Positions 46,301-53,886 of a DNA stretch of 64,000 nt are shown piece after piece. This stretch comes from Clytia hemisphaerica (lineage: Eukaryota; Cnidaria; Hydrozoa; Leptothecata; Clytiidae): assembly GCA_902728285.1 (NCBI GenBank), contig CACVBU010001154.1:1555538-1619537 (forward strand). Direction: 5' to 3'. The translations under genes and the position numbers were made by a program. Under the pieces are notes generated by a model that made no database searches, was not told the origin of the DNA, and was given only the letters and a program-made list of their open reading frames with translations. How positions within the stretch are numbered: the first letter of the stretch is position 1; each line of letters opens with the position of its first letter.

Positions 46301-48702
46301 TAATAATAATAATAATAATGATATATTTCTGGCATTTCCAAAATTTACATTTGGCTCTTCACCTGAAAATTCTGTATATAATATATGTGCAATGTCTAGA
46401 AAAAAATTGTAAAATAACCTGGTAGTATACTGAAGAAAAATTGGGGCCGTATGCGGACAAGCAGATAGGGACGAAGCGGTGGGCTAGTATGACGAATAAA
46501 ATGATTATGATTAAGAAGTATAAGGGGTAAAATGTGAATAGTGATTGAGCTAGACAAAACCTAAACAAATCCGAGTATCTGAGTATGCTAGCTGAGGCCA
46601 TCGCAATGTGTGCTATTATAAAAAATTAACGAATATATTAAAAAAAAAAAATACTAACATAATTTTATAAGCTAGACTAGACTAAGGTTCAAGTACTATT
46701 GGTGGCTAGAGGTAAAGTAAGCGACAAAATAGATCTAAGAACTCGGTGAGATAGAATCACGACAGAGCGTAAGATAGAATGAGTAAAACTTGCATAGATA
46801 TCAACACCGAAGGCTGTGTAAAAGTGTACTGGACCTTGCAAAACACGACCAGTATTTTGACATAAATAAGTGAGCTATCAACTATCTAAATTAAATTAAT
46901 TGAAAATAATTAAACATCAAATGGAAAAAAAACAAAAAAAACTTAGAACTAGAATATAATAAAGTCATATATATGCACTGAAGAAAATACAGACTAAGTA
47001 AACCTAAGAACAGATGGGCTAAATCTAAAAATCAGAATGGAGACTAGGGAACCAAGGCTACGAGTAGGGATATTAGAAGAATTGAAATCAGAATTAATTT
47101 AAACTAAAATGGCGCGTGAATCAAATCGAGAATTAGACTAAAACTAGGTATAAGAAATAATATAACATAGAAAGCACCAGCTAGGAAATAGCGAGTAGCA
47201 ACGCAAGGACTACAGTTGGTAGAATATGGTACTACTGCAAGCTCCTAGCTAGGGCTTTGTCGAAAAATATTTTTTTTGTTTCTTGACAAAAGGCTTTGTA
47301 AGTTTCTGAGTCACGACAGTTAACAGGTAGTTCATTAAAAATTTTAGAAGCTTCAGATTCAAAGGAACCACTAACATTACAGGTTTCACGCAATTTAGTT
47401 CCACCAATTACATCCGTTCGAGTCTTGGCTTGCACATATTTCTCCATAGGGAGGAATTTGGGCCAGTCATTCATATTCACTGATTTCCACGCAAGTTTAG
47501 CCAAACTGTATTCGGTCCGTTCTTTGACAGGTAGCCATTTCATATCTATTACGTCAGACTTGCGAGAGTAGCTCTTCCGGACGAAGCTAGCTGTGGCATT
47601 TTGGACTCGTTGTAATTGGTTGAATAGATATTGTGGTGCGTTGTGAATTACGGTATTACCATAGTCTATTTTACTCAATACAAGAGATTCTGCCAATTGG
47701 CGTCGATTATCGCTTGAGCCGCCATCTTGAAACACCACATTATGATCTGTAAAAACAACGCACGCTAAAAGTACCCAAAAAGTTAACCCGATCGGAAGAA
47801 AGTTTAGAAATCAAAGTGAGATCGGGGAATCGGATTTTTTTTTGCCGTCTTATGGAAGAACCGAATTTTACCTATTTGAATGCTCAGCTTAGGCTGACCA
47901 ATAAATCAAGGCTACTCTTGTAGAAAGAAGAATTTTTTAGCAAAATCGATACTGGACCTGGTGACAGATTTGGCGTAAAGCTTAACTTCTTCAATACATT
48001 AGGCATAATTCATTGAATACTATTTGATAACTAAGATAGAGTTACAGTAATATGGTATTTCATTTTATAAATAGTAAAAGAGTTTCTTTTACTGCAATTG
48101 AGTAGTCAAAGCCTAAATCTTTGTGTACGCGCTTTTTTTTATAAGAATGGTGTAAATCAATTTCATCATGGATATTCTTAACTTTTTTGGGAAAATCATC
48201 CTAAAATATTCTTACAGCATTCTTAGGTTAAGATCCTAATTTTAGTACATGCGTCTCAAGCTTAAAATGGCATTTTTGTGAAAGAAGTGAGCCTTACTTG
48301 GGGGTAATTGACAATTTATAATCGAAAATGCTCTAAAAATGGCGTTCTTAGCTTGAGTAGCAAAATTCCATGATGGTGATATTCTTAGCATTATTCTTAT
48401 TTTTTTGGCCATTTTCATCATAGACATTTTTTATAATTAAAAAAGCCGCATGATGATTTTTCCAAAAAAAGTTAAAGAATATCCGATGAAATGGATTTAC
48501 ACCATTCTTATAAAAAATTCTGTAATCCTGTAAAACATTTCATTCTTCTATTTATCAATAGCATTTGGAGAGGAGTATTCAATCCAGTATTGAACAACAA
48601 CTTGTACAAAAAGCCGGACCTGAAAGTCTAAGTCTTGTTAAAGCACCAGAAACCAGTACTTCAACCAGCGCTGGTGGTAAATCAAAACAGACCAAGAAAT
48701 AA
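34284..48702 (+). CDS. C19orf53: LYDG10 / C19orf53 (UPF0390) homologue, complete three-exon gene
   Basis: The join 34284-34377, 38782-38840 and 48562-48702 gives 97 residues, close to the 99 of the human protein. Exon 1 reads MAQGKLKVKGSGG ... HLGPKKG. Exon 2 reads KKNIAPKKQQKIKEKKLKV. Exon 3 reads HLERSIQSSIEQQLVQKAGP ... LSLVKAP and ends KQTKK-stop. Conserved family features are the MAQG start, G-P-(R/K)-K-G-G, IAPKK, I-E-x5-KA and L-x-L-(V/L)-K-A-P. The protein is small, very basic (Lys-rich N-half) and probably nuclear/nucleolar; its molecular role is not established. Introns of 4404 and 9721 nt have GTGAGA/TTCAG and GTAAGT/AATAG borders. They carry LINE remnants and MITEs. All three exons are too short to stand out as ORFs. 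The MAQG start is favoured because it matches the family N-terminus. Confidence 0.93.
34969..35859 (-). pseudogene. LINE reverse transcriptase, 5'-truncated C-terminal part (intron 1)
   Basis: An open frame of 296 codons with typical non-LTR post-YADD sequence: LDRIYKWTDDNNMKLNDIKF, VKDLGILMDSNCTFQKQI, LYKSLVIPILEYCSVLWSPN, IQRLEDIQKSFLRKINGT and KLFNAMPKSIRNLKNISIDK. This is the region after the catalytic aspartates in CR1/Jockey-group elements. The catalytic domain and the 5' part are absent. The 3' end continues to about 34830. It lies antisense in intron 1 of the LYDG10-like gene. The uninterrupted frame suggests a fairly recent insertion. The initial Met is not a true start. Confidence 0.88.
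37263..37631. mobile_element. MITE with ~44-bp inverted repeats (TTTTAGCG)
   Basis: TACTTTAATTGTAGAAATTT + TAGCGAGACTAATTTTAGCG at the left is mirrored at the right by CGCTAAAATTAGTCTCGCTA + AAATTTCTACGATTAAAGTA. The interior repeats CGCTAAAAT. It lies in intron 1 of the LYDG10-like gene. Confidence 0.75.
38121..38460. repeat. Decayed relative of the 26.3-kb AATCGGGAAA minisatellite
   Basis: AAATTTTTTTCCGAAAAATC, AAATCAGGGAGACTTTTTGC and GAGAAATCAAGTTTTTCAAA parallel the tract in 26520-26690. The ORF on the minus strand is repeat-derived. Confidence 0.55.
38782..38840 (+). CDS. C19orf53: LYDG10-like gene, exon 2
   Basis: 59 nt between TTTTAATTCAG and |GTAAGTAG. It completes a split Gly and reads KKNIAPKKQQKIKEKKLKV, matching the IAPKK core of the family. 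Confidence 0.92.
39165..39440 (-). pseudogene. LINE 3' tail remnant
   Basis: On the minus strand it reads through CCCGACATGTTTCGGACTCG and ends AATAAATTAATAATAATAAT, the pattern of a CR1/L2-type 3'UTR with a short tandem tail. No coding region remains. Confidence 0.6.
39540..39898 (-). pseudogene. 3' part of a LINE split by another LINE
   Basis: The minus-strand frame contains YYKRSIACKVYKIHNNLGSP, FKYVAFKSSFRYRNTIVWNN and IPDRIKKMDNFKSS, a typical reverse-transcriptase C-terminal tail (R..VWN.IP..I). It continues with KNLTALKKLISK after a stop. Its upstream part resumes at 42165-43450, so the sense-strand LINE at 39899-42165 interrupts it. Confidence 0.75.
39899..42165 (+). pseudogene. LINE (RTE-like) reverse transcriptase, 5'-truncated and frame-broken
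   Basis: The frames chain into one RT. They run through RAKQQVTTLKHIPSSCPTDK, ELYLKKLKSNKASNDIDAEF, KYRGLSIGSTVCKLVINLIL, EEQNGFRQDRGTIDGIY, FLLFVDLTAAFGHIPRK (motif A), SGVRQGGPESPFLFNLFIDF (motif B) and CGYADDLVLF (YADD catalytic box). The C-terminal part includes RLTYACQNWNTTQNQLDRID and RRGRPVKSLVDL. Breaks are a stop at 40267, a frameshift near 40492, stops near 40624 and 40954, and a frameshift near 41550. It cannot encode an active enzyme. It lies in intron 2 of the LYDG10-like gene. The clade call is by resemblance only. Confidence 0.85.
42166..43450 (-). pseudogene. 5' part of the split LINE (linker and RT catalytic region)
   Basis: Reading the minus strand from 43450: DTCPWDIMSLFDNVDDRLW, HVPSRKVKERTENQPWMNGE, EKAKYWESKFIQSDSSKSFW, YGVPQGSLIGPPSFSINVND, LDQLADDSTTY (YADD-type box, Y to L) and ILPSVIYGILIWGNC. 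Internal stops and frameshifts are present, for example after EEHV at 42398. It joins 39540-39898 across the inserted sense-strand LINE. The AT-rich start near 43450 marks the truncation. Confidence 0.8.
44030..44716. mobile_element. hAT-like MITE, uninterrupted copy
   Basis: Same order of motifs as the split copy at 19800-22504: AAGAGCAGTGACTGGTTGAA, ATCAATGGCTGAAAGAGGCC, AAGAAAGGTCAAACAGC, GAAGCGCCGCAGGCG and the terminal CCCCCTGCCAG..CCACTG. ORF 44071-44478 spans part of it, is shared with the other copy and has no domain. It lies in intron 2 of the LYDG10-like gene. Confidence 0.65.
44900..45278. mobile_element. TA-flanked MITE with perfect 25-bp ends (CCGTCAAGTTAC)
   Basis: CCGTCAAGTTACACAACATG + CACAC at 44900 is exactly mirrored by GTGTG + CATGTTGTGTAACTTGACGG ending at 45278. 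TA lies on both sides (44898-44899, 45279-45280). The interior carries no transposase. Confidence 0.88.
45281..46297. other. Intron 2 sequence without a supportable gene
   Basis: ORF 45353-45838 (161 codons) has no domain I recognise. It ends at a (CGAC)n tract resembling repeats elsewhere in the window, so I treat it as chance. Nothing else seen. Confidence 0.4.
46298..47738 (-). pseudogene. LINE (CR1/L2-like) 3' end with (AAT)n tail
   Basis: The 168-codon frame at 47232-47738 reads LAESLVLSKIDYGNTVIHNA, LFNQLQRVQNATASFVRKSY, WLPVKERTEYSLAKLAWKSV and SKIFNELPVNCRDSETYK, the canonical C-terminus of CR1/L2-group reverse transcriptases (SKIDY.N, LQRVQNA, WLPV..R). About 0.9 kb of 3'UTR follows and ends in (ATT)n on the minus strand at ~46320-46300. 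The 5' part is missing. It lies in intron 2 of the LYDG10-like gene. Confidence 0.88.
48128..48530. mobile_element. CACGC(T)n MITE, copy 3, next to LYDG10-like exon 3
   Basis: Starts CGCGCTTTTTTTTTATAAGA after a TA. Interior ATTCTTA, AGCTTGAGTAGCAAAATTCC and TTTTGGCCATTTTCATCAT match the other copies. After a degenerate right end there is an extra inverted copy of the left end (GATGAAATGGATTTACACCA). It ends about 30 nt before the acceptor of exon 3. Confidence 0.65.
48562..48702 (+). CDS. C19orf53: LYDG10-like gene, exon 3 with stop
   Basis: Acceptor TTTATCAATAG, phase 0. It encodes HLERSIQSSIEQQLVQKAGP, then ESLSLVKAPE and a Ser/Thr/Gly/Lys tail ending at TAA 48700-48702. A CACGC(T)n MITE ends only about 30 nt upstream of the acceptor, and a TTAA-flanked MITE begins about 110 nt after the stop. 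Confidence 0.92.
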   Translation, partial: HLERSIQSSIEQQLVQKAGPESLSLVKAPETSTSTSAGGKSKQTKK

Positions 48703-48815
48703 CAACAGCGAATGGAATCCATTGTGAAGAGTTGTGATTTAATACAGGAGAAGGTCAGCTGGTTATTTCCTTTCAATTACTTCGGTTTATTTACATTAAG
48801 CAACTGTGACGTTAA

Positions 48816-49571
48816 CCCTATTAGCCCCAGGGGGGGGTAGAATCTACCACGCTGGAGTTCTTTTGTGAATATCTCTGAGAAAAATTTTTCAAACGACTTG
48901 AAACTTTCTGACTTTTAACAAAATCTTATTAAGAGTACTTGTACAAAATTTTAGGGTCATAGGTTGTTCAGATCAGGTTTTATGACTTTATTGTGAAACA
49001 TGACATAAAACCCAGCTAAAACCGCTTAAAACTCAAAATTTAAAAGTGCTGATAACTTCTGAACTATTTATTCAATTATTTTCAAATTTTGACACGTGAT
49101 AGGCATTGACAATATAAATTTGAAAAATTGAAAAAAATATTTTGAAAATGATGACGTCATCATTTATGACGTCATCAAATTTTGAAAATTTTACTCATCT
49201 TCAGTATAGATTTTACGATAAAATCTTCATGGAAATTTCAAAACCAGCAATTATGTTAAAGAACCACCTTTTATCTTTCTGAATCTTTAAATAGAATCTA
49301 AATATCTTTATTGGTTCGATTGTAATAGACAGTTTAGTAAACCATATATTTGGGGTTTTTTCCGACAGGTGGAAATTTTGTGATGACGTCATCGGTTTTT
49401 GAATGATGTCATCAAATTTTTTTTTCTTCCTGGAAATTTGTTTCATGATGGAGAACATCTGTACCAATTTTCATGACCATAGCTCTTCTAGATCAAAAAC
49501 AATCGAGGGTGGTAGATTCTACCCCCCCCCCCTGGGGATACCAAAGTCAAAAAAGGTTGGGGCCAATAGGG
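48816..49571. mobile_element. TTAA-flanked piggyBac-like MITE
   Basis: TTAA at 48812-48815 and 49572-49575 encloses CCCTATTAGCCCCAGG ... GGGGCCAATAGGG. The inner inverted part is GTAGAATCTACCACG / GGTGGTAGATTCTAC. TTAA target plus CCCT ends are diagnostic of piggyBac transposition. No transposase is present. Near 49150-49185 and 49383-49412 there are repeated TGACGTCAT palindromes. Confidence 0.82.
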
Positions 49572-50027
49572 TTAAAAAGCTGACTGTGCTTTTGAAGCAT
49601 TCTGGTCCGCTTTTTGTCAAAGTGAACAGATTTTCGAAATCTACAAAATTAGCATTATTTTCTTCACAAAGAAGTTATATTTATTTATTGCTAAATAATA
49701 AGCTAAAGTAGACTCTGATTTTTAAGGGTATAATTTTTACATATCGAAAACAATTTTATATTCAGATTTTTAAAATTTGGTGTCATTTTTACATGAAATA
49801 GTCTTTTATCAAGTGAAAAGATTGTCAAAATGCTTTAATCAAAAAAGCTAGTCTTCCTACTTTTTTAATAAATTCGAAAAGTCGTCAGTTTCATGTTGAC
49901 TTTTCCTTTAACGTATTAACTGATCTTCTCTCAAATATCACGTCCTTTTCTACCCTCTTAAACAGACTAGGATATGAACCCTCTTTACGGAAAGTGTCCT
50001 ACTCTTTACGGAGTAGGAATTTCCTTT

Positions 50028-51127
50028 TGGACCTACCCCCGGTGGGGTGGAGGTCCTATAAATTCACCTCTGTCCGTCCGTCCGTTCGTTACCAGCTTTT
50101 CTCGAGATTGAATCATAGGAATCATTTGATTTTTGGTACGAAGGTGCAAAACGGTAGTGGCCAAAATGTGACGGAGCCCGATTTTCGAAAAAAAACATTT
50201 TTGGGCAAATTTGGGCCAAAAAACGGCTAAAAAACGGGTTTTTTGAATTTTGTGAAAAATTGGATCATTAAATTTTTTTGATTTTTTGCATGAAAGTAGG
50301 GTACCATCATAGGTAAAAGATGGCTCAAGCAGATTTTTGCAAAAAAATTTATTTGGCTTAAAACACGCATGTTTATCTTTAAGAATCACTATTAATAAGC
50401 ATACATCAATGTTCTTAGTCAAATTACTCAATTTCTTTATGAGATAGAAGTTTTTTTTGCTCATGAGGGCTTACTTTTGAAGAATATGTGTGTTTAGACA
50501 TGAAATTTTGGCGTGTTTTTATAGAAAAACTGGCCAAGTTCAATATTTTTTCATAAGCACATTATCAAATTACTTAGGTATTAGCTTTTCTCGAGATTGG
50601 CTCTTTCATTCTTTTTGATTTTTTGCACAAAGATGCATAAATATAAACCCTCGAATGTGACTGAGCCCGATTTTCGACAATAAAATGTTTTTGGGCAAAA
50701 TTGGGCCAAAAAACGGCTAAGAAAAGGGTTTTTTGGACTTCATGAAATATTGGTTCGTTGTTTTTTTCTGATTTTTTGCATGAAAGTAGGTAAAAGATGG
50801 GTCAAGCAGATTTTTGTAAAAAAAACTTTTCAGCTCAAAAAACGCATCTTTATCTATAAGAATCACTATTAATAAGCATACATCAATGTTCTCAGCCAAA
50901 TTACTCATTTATTTGATGAGATAGATGTCTTTTTATGCTCACGAAGTCTTGATTATGAAAGAATATTTCAAGAGCATGAAATTTTGGTTTCTAAACGTTT
51001 TTTTTATAAGAAACAAACGACTAATTTTAATAAATCGTCACTATTTGTATTCTGAATGATTGTTTAACGTTCATGCTCACGTAGATATCAATTATATATG
51101 TGTTAAATGCATAACCAGGTAGGTCCA
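50028..51127. mobile_element. TGGACCTACC element, shorter inverted copy
   Basis: Ends TGGACCTACC and GGTAGGTCCA. The (CCGT)n tract near 50070 and the AGCTTTTCTCGAGATTG unit (starts near 50092 and 50583) are the reverse complement of the element at 3658-5734, with about two units instead of four. ORFs on both strands reflect the repeat unit. Confidence 0.72.
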
Positions 51128-51139
51128 TAAAAGTATCAC

Positions 51140-51505
51140 TTGTTTTCAAGTAGGAATGCATAGTGCTGTCCAGACATCGCTAGTTCTATGCACGCGAGAT
51201 GTAAATACCATGAAGCTTAGTGATGACACTCGAGCTACGCTGGAGTCCTTATAAGTCGTCACGAGCGTATAACGGGATGACTGCTGCCATTGCACACCAC
51301 AATGTCTGACATATCACCCACACTCTTGTATCAGAGAATTCTCTTAACATGTTTTGAGTTGACCTGAACTTGTTTATGTGGGAGTCGAACCTGAAACTCT
51401 CAGACAACATATGTGATCAAGTTACCTCAGAGTGTCTTTGCCCCGCAAATCTCAGACATGAGTCAAGAGCGATGATCACCGCACCGCTACGCCGACGAGG
51501 TGTCA
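51140..51505 (-). mobile_element. Candidate tRNA-derived SINE
   Basis: On the minus strand, a Pol III A-box-like TAGCGGTGCGG (51489-51479) is followed by a perfect B-box GGTTCGACTCC (51391-51381). Unlike a tRNA gene, the two boxes are about 90 nt apart and the intervening sequence (two GTCTGAGA motifs) does not fold as a tRNA. A less AT-rich body continues to about 51140 (CGAGTGTCATCACTAAGCTT). Box identity is seen; the SINE label is inferred. Confidence 0.5.
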
Positions 51506-52240
51506 AAAGTAAAACTAATAAGGACTACTGAGTAATAAGTATTTCTGAGTTCTCGAATAATTTTAGCCTGTTTTTGTAATGTTACAGCTTTTCCATAACT
51601 GGAGAATTACTCGTTCAAATATCAAAATATCTATATGTTTTTATAATTCAAAGAATTTTGTCATCTTCTTTGCTCTCTGTCTCTTATGTCACAAGACTAT
51701 CTGCACGTATGGAGTTCTAGGAAATGTAATTTAAGTAATATCTTGTAAATTACCTTTTGTCAATCATTTTCTGCTTTGAGAGGAGAAAATGAAAATAAGT
51801 TTGCAATAGATAATTCATCTTTTGATCAAATAGTCACACAGAGGAATAGATGCATGTTGGCTTGCTGGGTCATTTTTTGTTGTATTATGTTGTGTACTTA
51901 AGTTTATATCTCTATCTGTGTTGTGTTTCATATTGTGCTTTTGAGGGGGTAGATATTTCTTGAAAAGATACTATCACACGCAAGAGTATTATACTACAGT
52001 TCAGACTAAAGTTGGTAGAGATATTTTTTCTTTTTGATTTTTTGTTGATAGATTTAAAATTGTAATTGATTATATTCATAAACTGTTCAGCCGGTGAACC
52101 GATTCCATGGCTTGGAGATTTAGGAGTTCTACAGTCTTTCTTACACGGAATTTTCCAACCATTTTTTGCATCATATATTTGCAATTAACATAATGTTTGA
52201 ATAATAGCCAAAACTTACTTAATAGTCTAGATTCATTTTC
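51506..52240. other. Non-coding stretch
   Basis: No gene seen. The minus-strand ORF at 51912-52184 lies after the ORF1 gene but shows no endonuclease or reverse-transcriptase motif. Confidence 0.4.
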
Positions 52241-52268
52241 TTGAAAACCTATTATTCATAGAATTATA

Positions 52269-52296
52269 TTTCACAGGTCTATCGACCTCTACGAAA
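52269..52296 (-). other. Hairpin just after the ORF1 stop codon
   Basis: 28 nt: TTTC AC AGGTC TATC GACCT CTAC GAAA on the plus strand. It pairs TTTC/GAAA and AGGTC/GACCT and starts 11 nt after the ORF1 stop. The same structure lies at 25603-25630 and, with changed but still pairing bases, at 63556-63587. Confidence 0.75.
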
Positions 52297-52307
52297 TAAT
52301 TTTAGAT

Positions 52308-53423
52308 TTATAAATTGTCTAATTCTTCATCTGTCGTCCAGTCGTCAGAAGATATGGACAGAAGAGAAGACGTTGTTTTGGTCTTTGTCCTAGATTTTCG
52401 AACTAGGCGAAGGTTTGTTCTAGGGCTTCCTCTTACATGCCAAACGAAATCGTCATTTTTTGAATTCATTTTTTTCGCCTTTTGGCACATATCTTTAATA
52501 ATTTTTCTTTCGTTGATGGTGAAGTCGTCTGTGATGCTAAAGCCACCAATTTCATTGAATCGTTTCAGCTTATGCAGATTTTGCATTATCCGTTCTTTTT
52601 CCTCTATACTTTTTAAGATCAACTTGATTGGACGCCAATGTAGCCCTTTTTGGTTTTGTCCAATGCGATGATGGTGGGACGGTTTGATATCTTTAACGCC
52701 AATGTTACCAAGTATACCTTCAATATCTATTTTGTCTCGTTCCTGTTGTTCCTCTTTGTTGTCTACCTCTAATTCCACCATTCCATGTATAATAATATTT
52801 CGTTTTCTTGATTCGATGCCGGGGGCCCGGGATTCGATGTCTCTTTCTTCATTCTTGTTTTCTTGTTGGTGTTCTCTCACTGCTGATTTGAAATTATCCT
52901 TGTGTTTCTTAGTTATTTCAGCGTATGTTTTTTCCGATGTTTTCTCTATGTAATTCGTCGTTTGCTTTATTTCTTCCTTTATAATCTGCTTGGTTTTTAT
53001 TTCAAAGTCAGCCATCTTATTGGTTAAGATGTTTTCGATATCGTTCTTAAGGCTGCGGTTCTTGGCTAGCTGGTTTTTGAGCTTTTTAATGACGTCGTCC
53101 TTCTTCTCAATCTCCCTCTGCATCATATGATACGAGTTCTCACCTATTTTACTCATTAGAGATCGTGTTATCCGCACGCAATTCTGACATAGATATTGTT
53201 CGTTATAAGTGTTGGCAAAAATTTGCAGCTGATAAAGCGGTAATTGTGTGCACTCGTAGTGTACCATGCGGTGGCATTTTCGGCATTTTAGACGGTTTTG
53301 GTCATCGTCATCTGAGCAGGAGGTGGGAGTGCATGTTTGGTTTTGTTTAGCTTCTTCAAATGGTTGTTTTTCTTGCTTTTTGTCGGTTTTTTCGTTCATG
53401 TTTTTGATTTTGCTAAATTTCAA
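52308..53423 (-). CDS. LINE-type ORF1 protein: PHD-like finger, coiled coil, RNA-binding core
   Basis: An intact 371-codon gene. Residues 31-82 form a C4HC3-type PHD-like finger (Cys31, 36, 47, 50, His55, Cys58, 79, 82; core CRKCHRMVHYEC, LCQNC). About 95-200 is a Lys/Glu-rich predicted coiled coil. Residues 207-275 (RNIIIHGMVE, HHRIGQ, RPIKLIL) resemble the RRM-like core of LINE ORF1p. About 295-340 is a C-terminal domain ending HVRGSPRTNLRL. ORF1 proteins of CR1/L2-group elements bind element RNA and act as chaperones. Here no reverse transcriptase follows: a hairpin and an A/T-rich stretch come directly after the stop. It may be an ORF1-only non-autonomous element or a domesticated gene. 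Two decayed relatives occur in the window. Confidence 0.85.
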   Translation of the reverse strand: MKFSKIKNMNEKTDKKQEKQPFEEAKQNQTCTPTSCSDDDDQNRLKCRKCHRMVHYECTQLPLYQLQIFANTYNEQYLCQNCVRITRSLMSKIGENSYHMMQREIEKKDDVIKKLKNQLAKNRSLKNDIENILTNKMADFEIKTKQIIKEEIKQTTNYIEKTSEKTYAEITKKHKDNFKSAVREHQQENKNEERDIESRAPGIESRKRNIIIHGMVELEVDNKEEQQERDKIDIEGILGNIGVKDIKPSHHHRIGQNQKGLHWRPIKLILKSIEEKERIMQNLHKLKRFNEIGGFSITDDFTINERKIIKDMCQKAKKMNSKNDDFVWHVRGSPRTNLRLVRKSRTKTKTTSSLLSISSDDWTTDEELDNL

Positions 53424-53886
53424 CCATTTTTGAAGAACTGCACAAAATGCGTGTTAACCTATTGATTTTGGTAATACAACGTTTTTATTTTAATTGGATG
53501 TTCTAAAGTATGCACCCATTTTAGCAGACGCAAGATATCATGTTAGTCGATTTGTTTATTATTTACGAAAGTTGATCCAAGATTTTAGTAATATCCCCCC
53601 CCCCTTGCTGTCACTTTATCTTTTAAGTATACATCGCAATATCTCTGCTTTTATGTTGTTTTTGTTTCTGACTAAGGTATATGATGACTTTTATAGAGAA
53701 AAAACTGGAGGAAGTGCATCACTTGAATTTGTGTTACAGCTTGTTTCTGTTATACATTAGGTAATAGAAACAGGAATTTTAATTAACGTGGTTTAGCTAT
53801 AATTGTATTTGATAGATTTTGTATTTTCTTTCAGCTAATACATTAATAACATGTAGGTGACTAGAGACTAAAAACTCCAAGAAACA
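53424..53886. other. Gap between ORF1 and the HEPN/NB-ARC gene (likely shared upstream region)
   Basis: The two intact ORFs are divergent across 463 bp. A TTTTCTTTCAG acceptor-like site at ~53835 could end a 5'UTR intron of the plus-strand gene. ORF 53494-53760 contains a poly-C tract and no domain; I do not call it. Confidence 0.4.

Noticed and set aside
51381-51500. Genuine tRNA gene
   Set aside because: A and B boxes are too far apart and no cloverleaf can be drawn. SINE-like at best.
51912-52184. Start of a LINE ORF2 after ORF1
   Set aside because: No endonuclease or reverse-transcriptase motif in the 90 codons, and homology with the other ORF1 copy ends before it.
53494-53760. 88-codon ORF upstream of the STAND gene as a small membrane protein
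   Set aside because: It contains a poly-C run, has no homology I recognise, and lies in the probable 5' region of the downstream gene.
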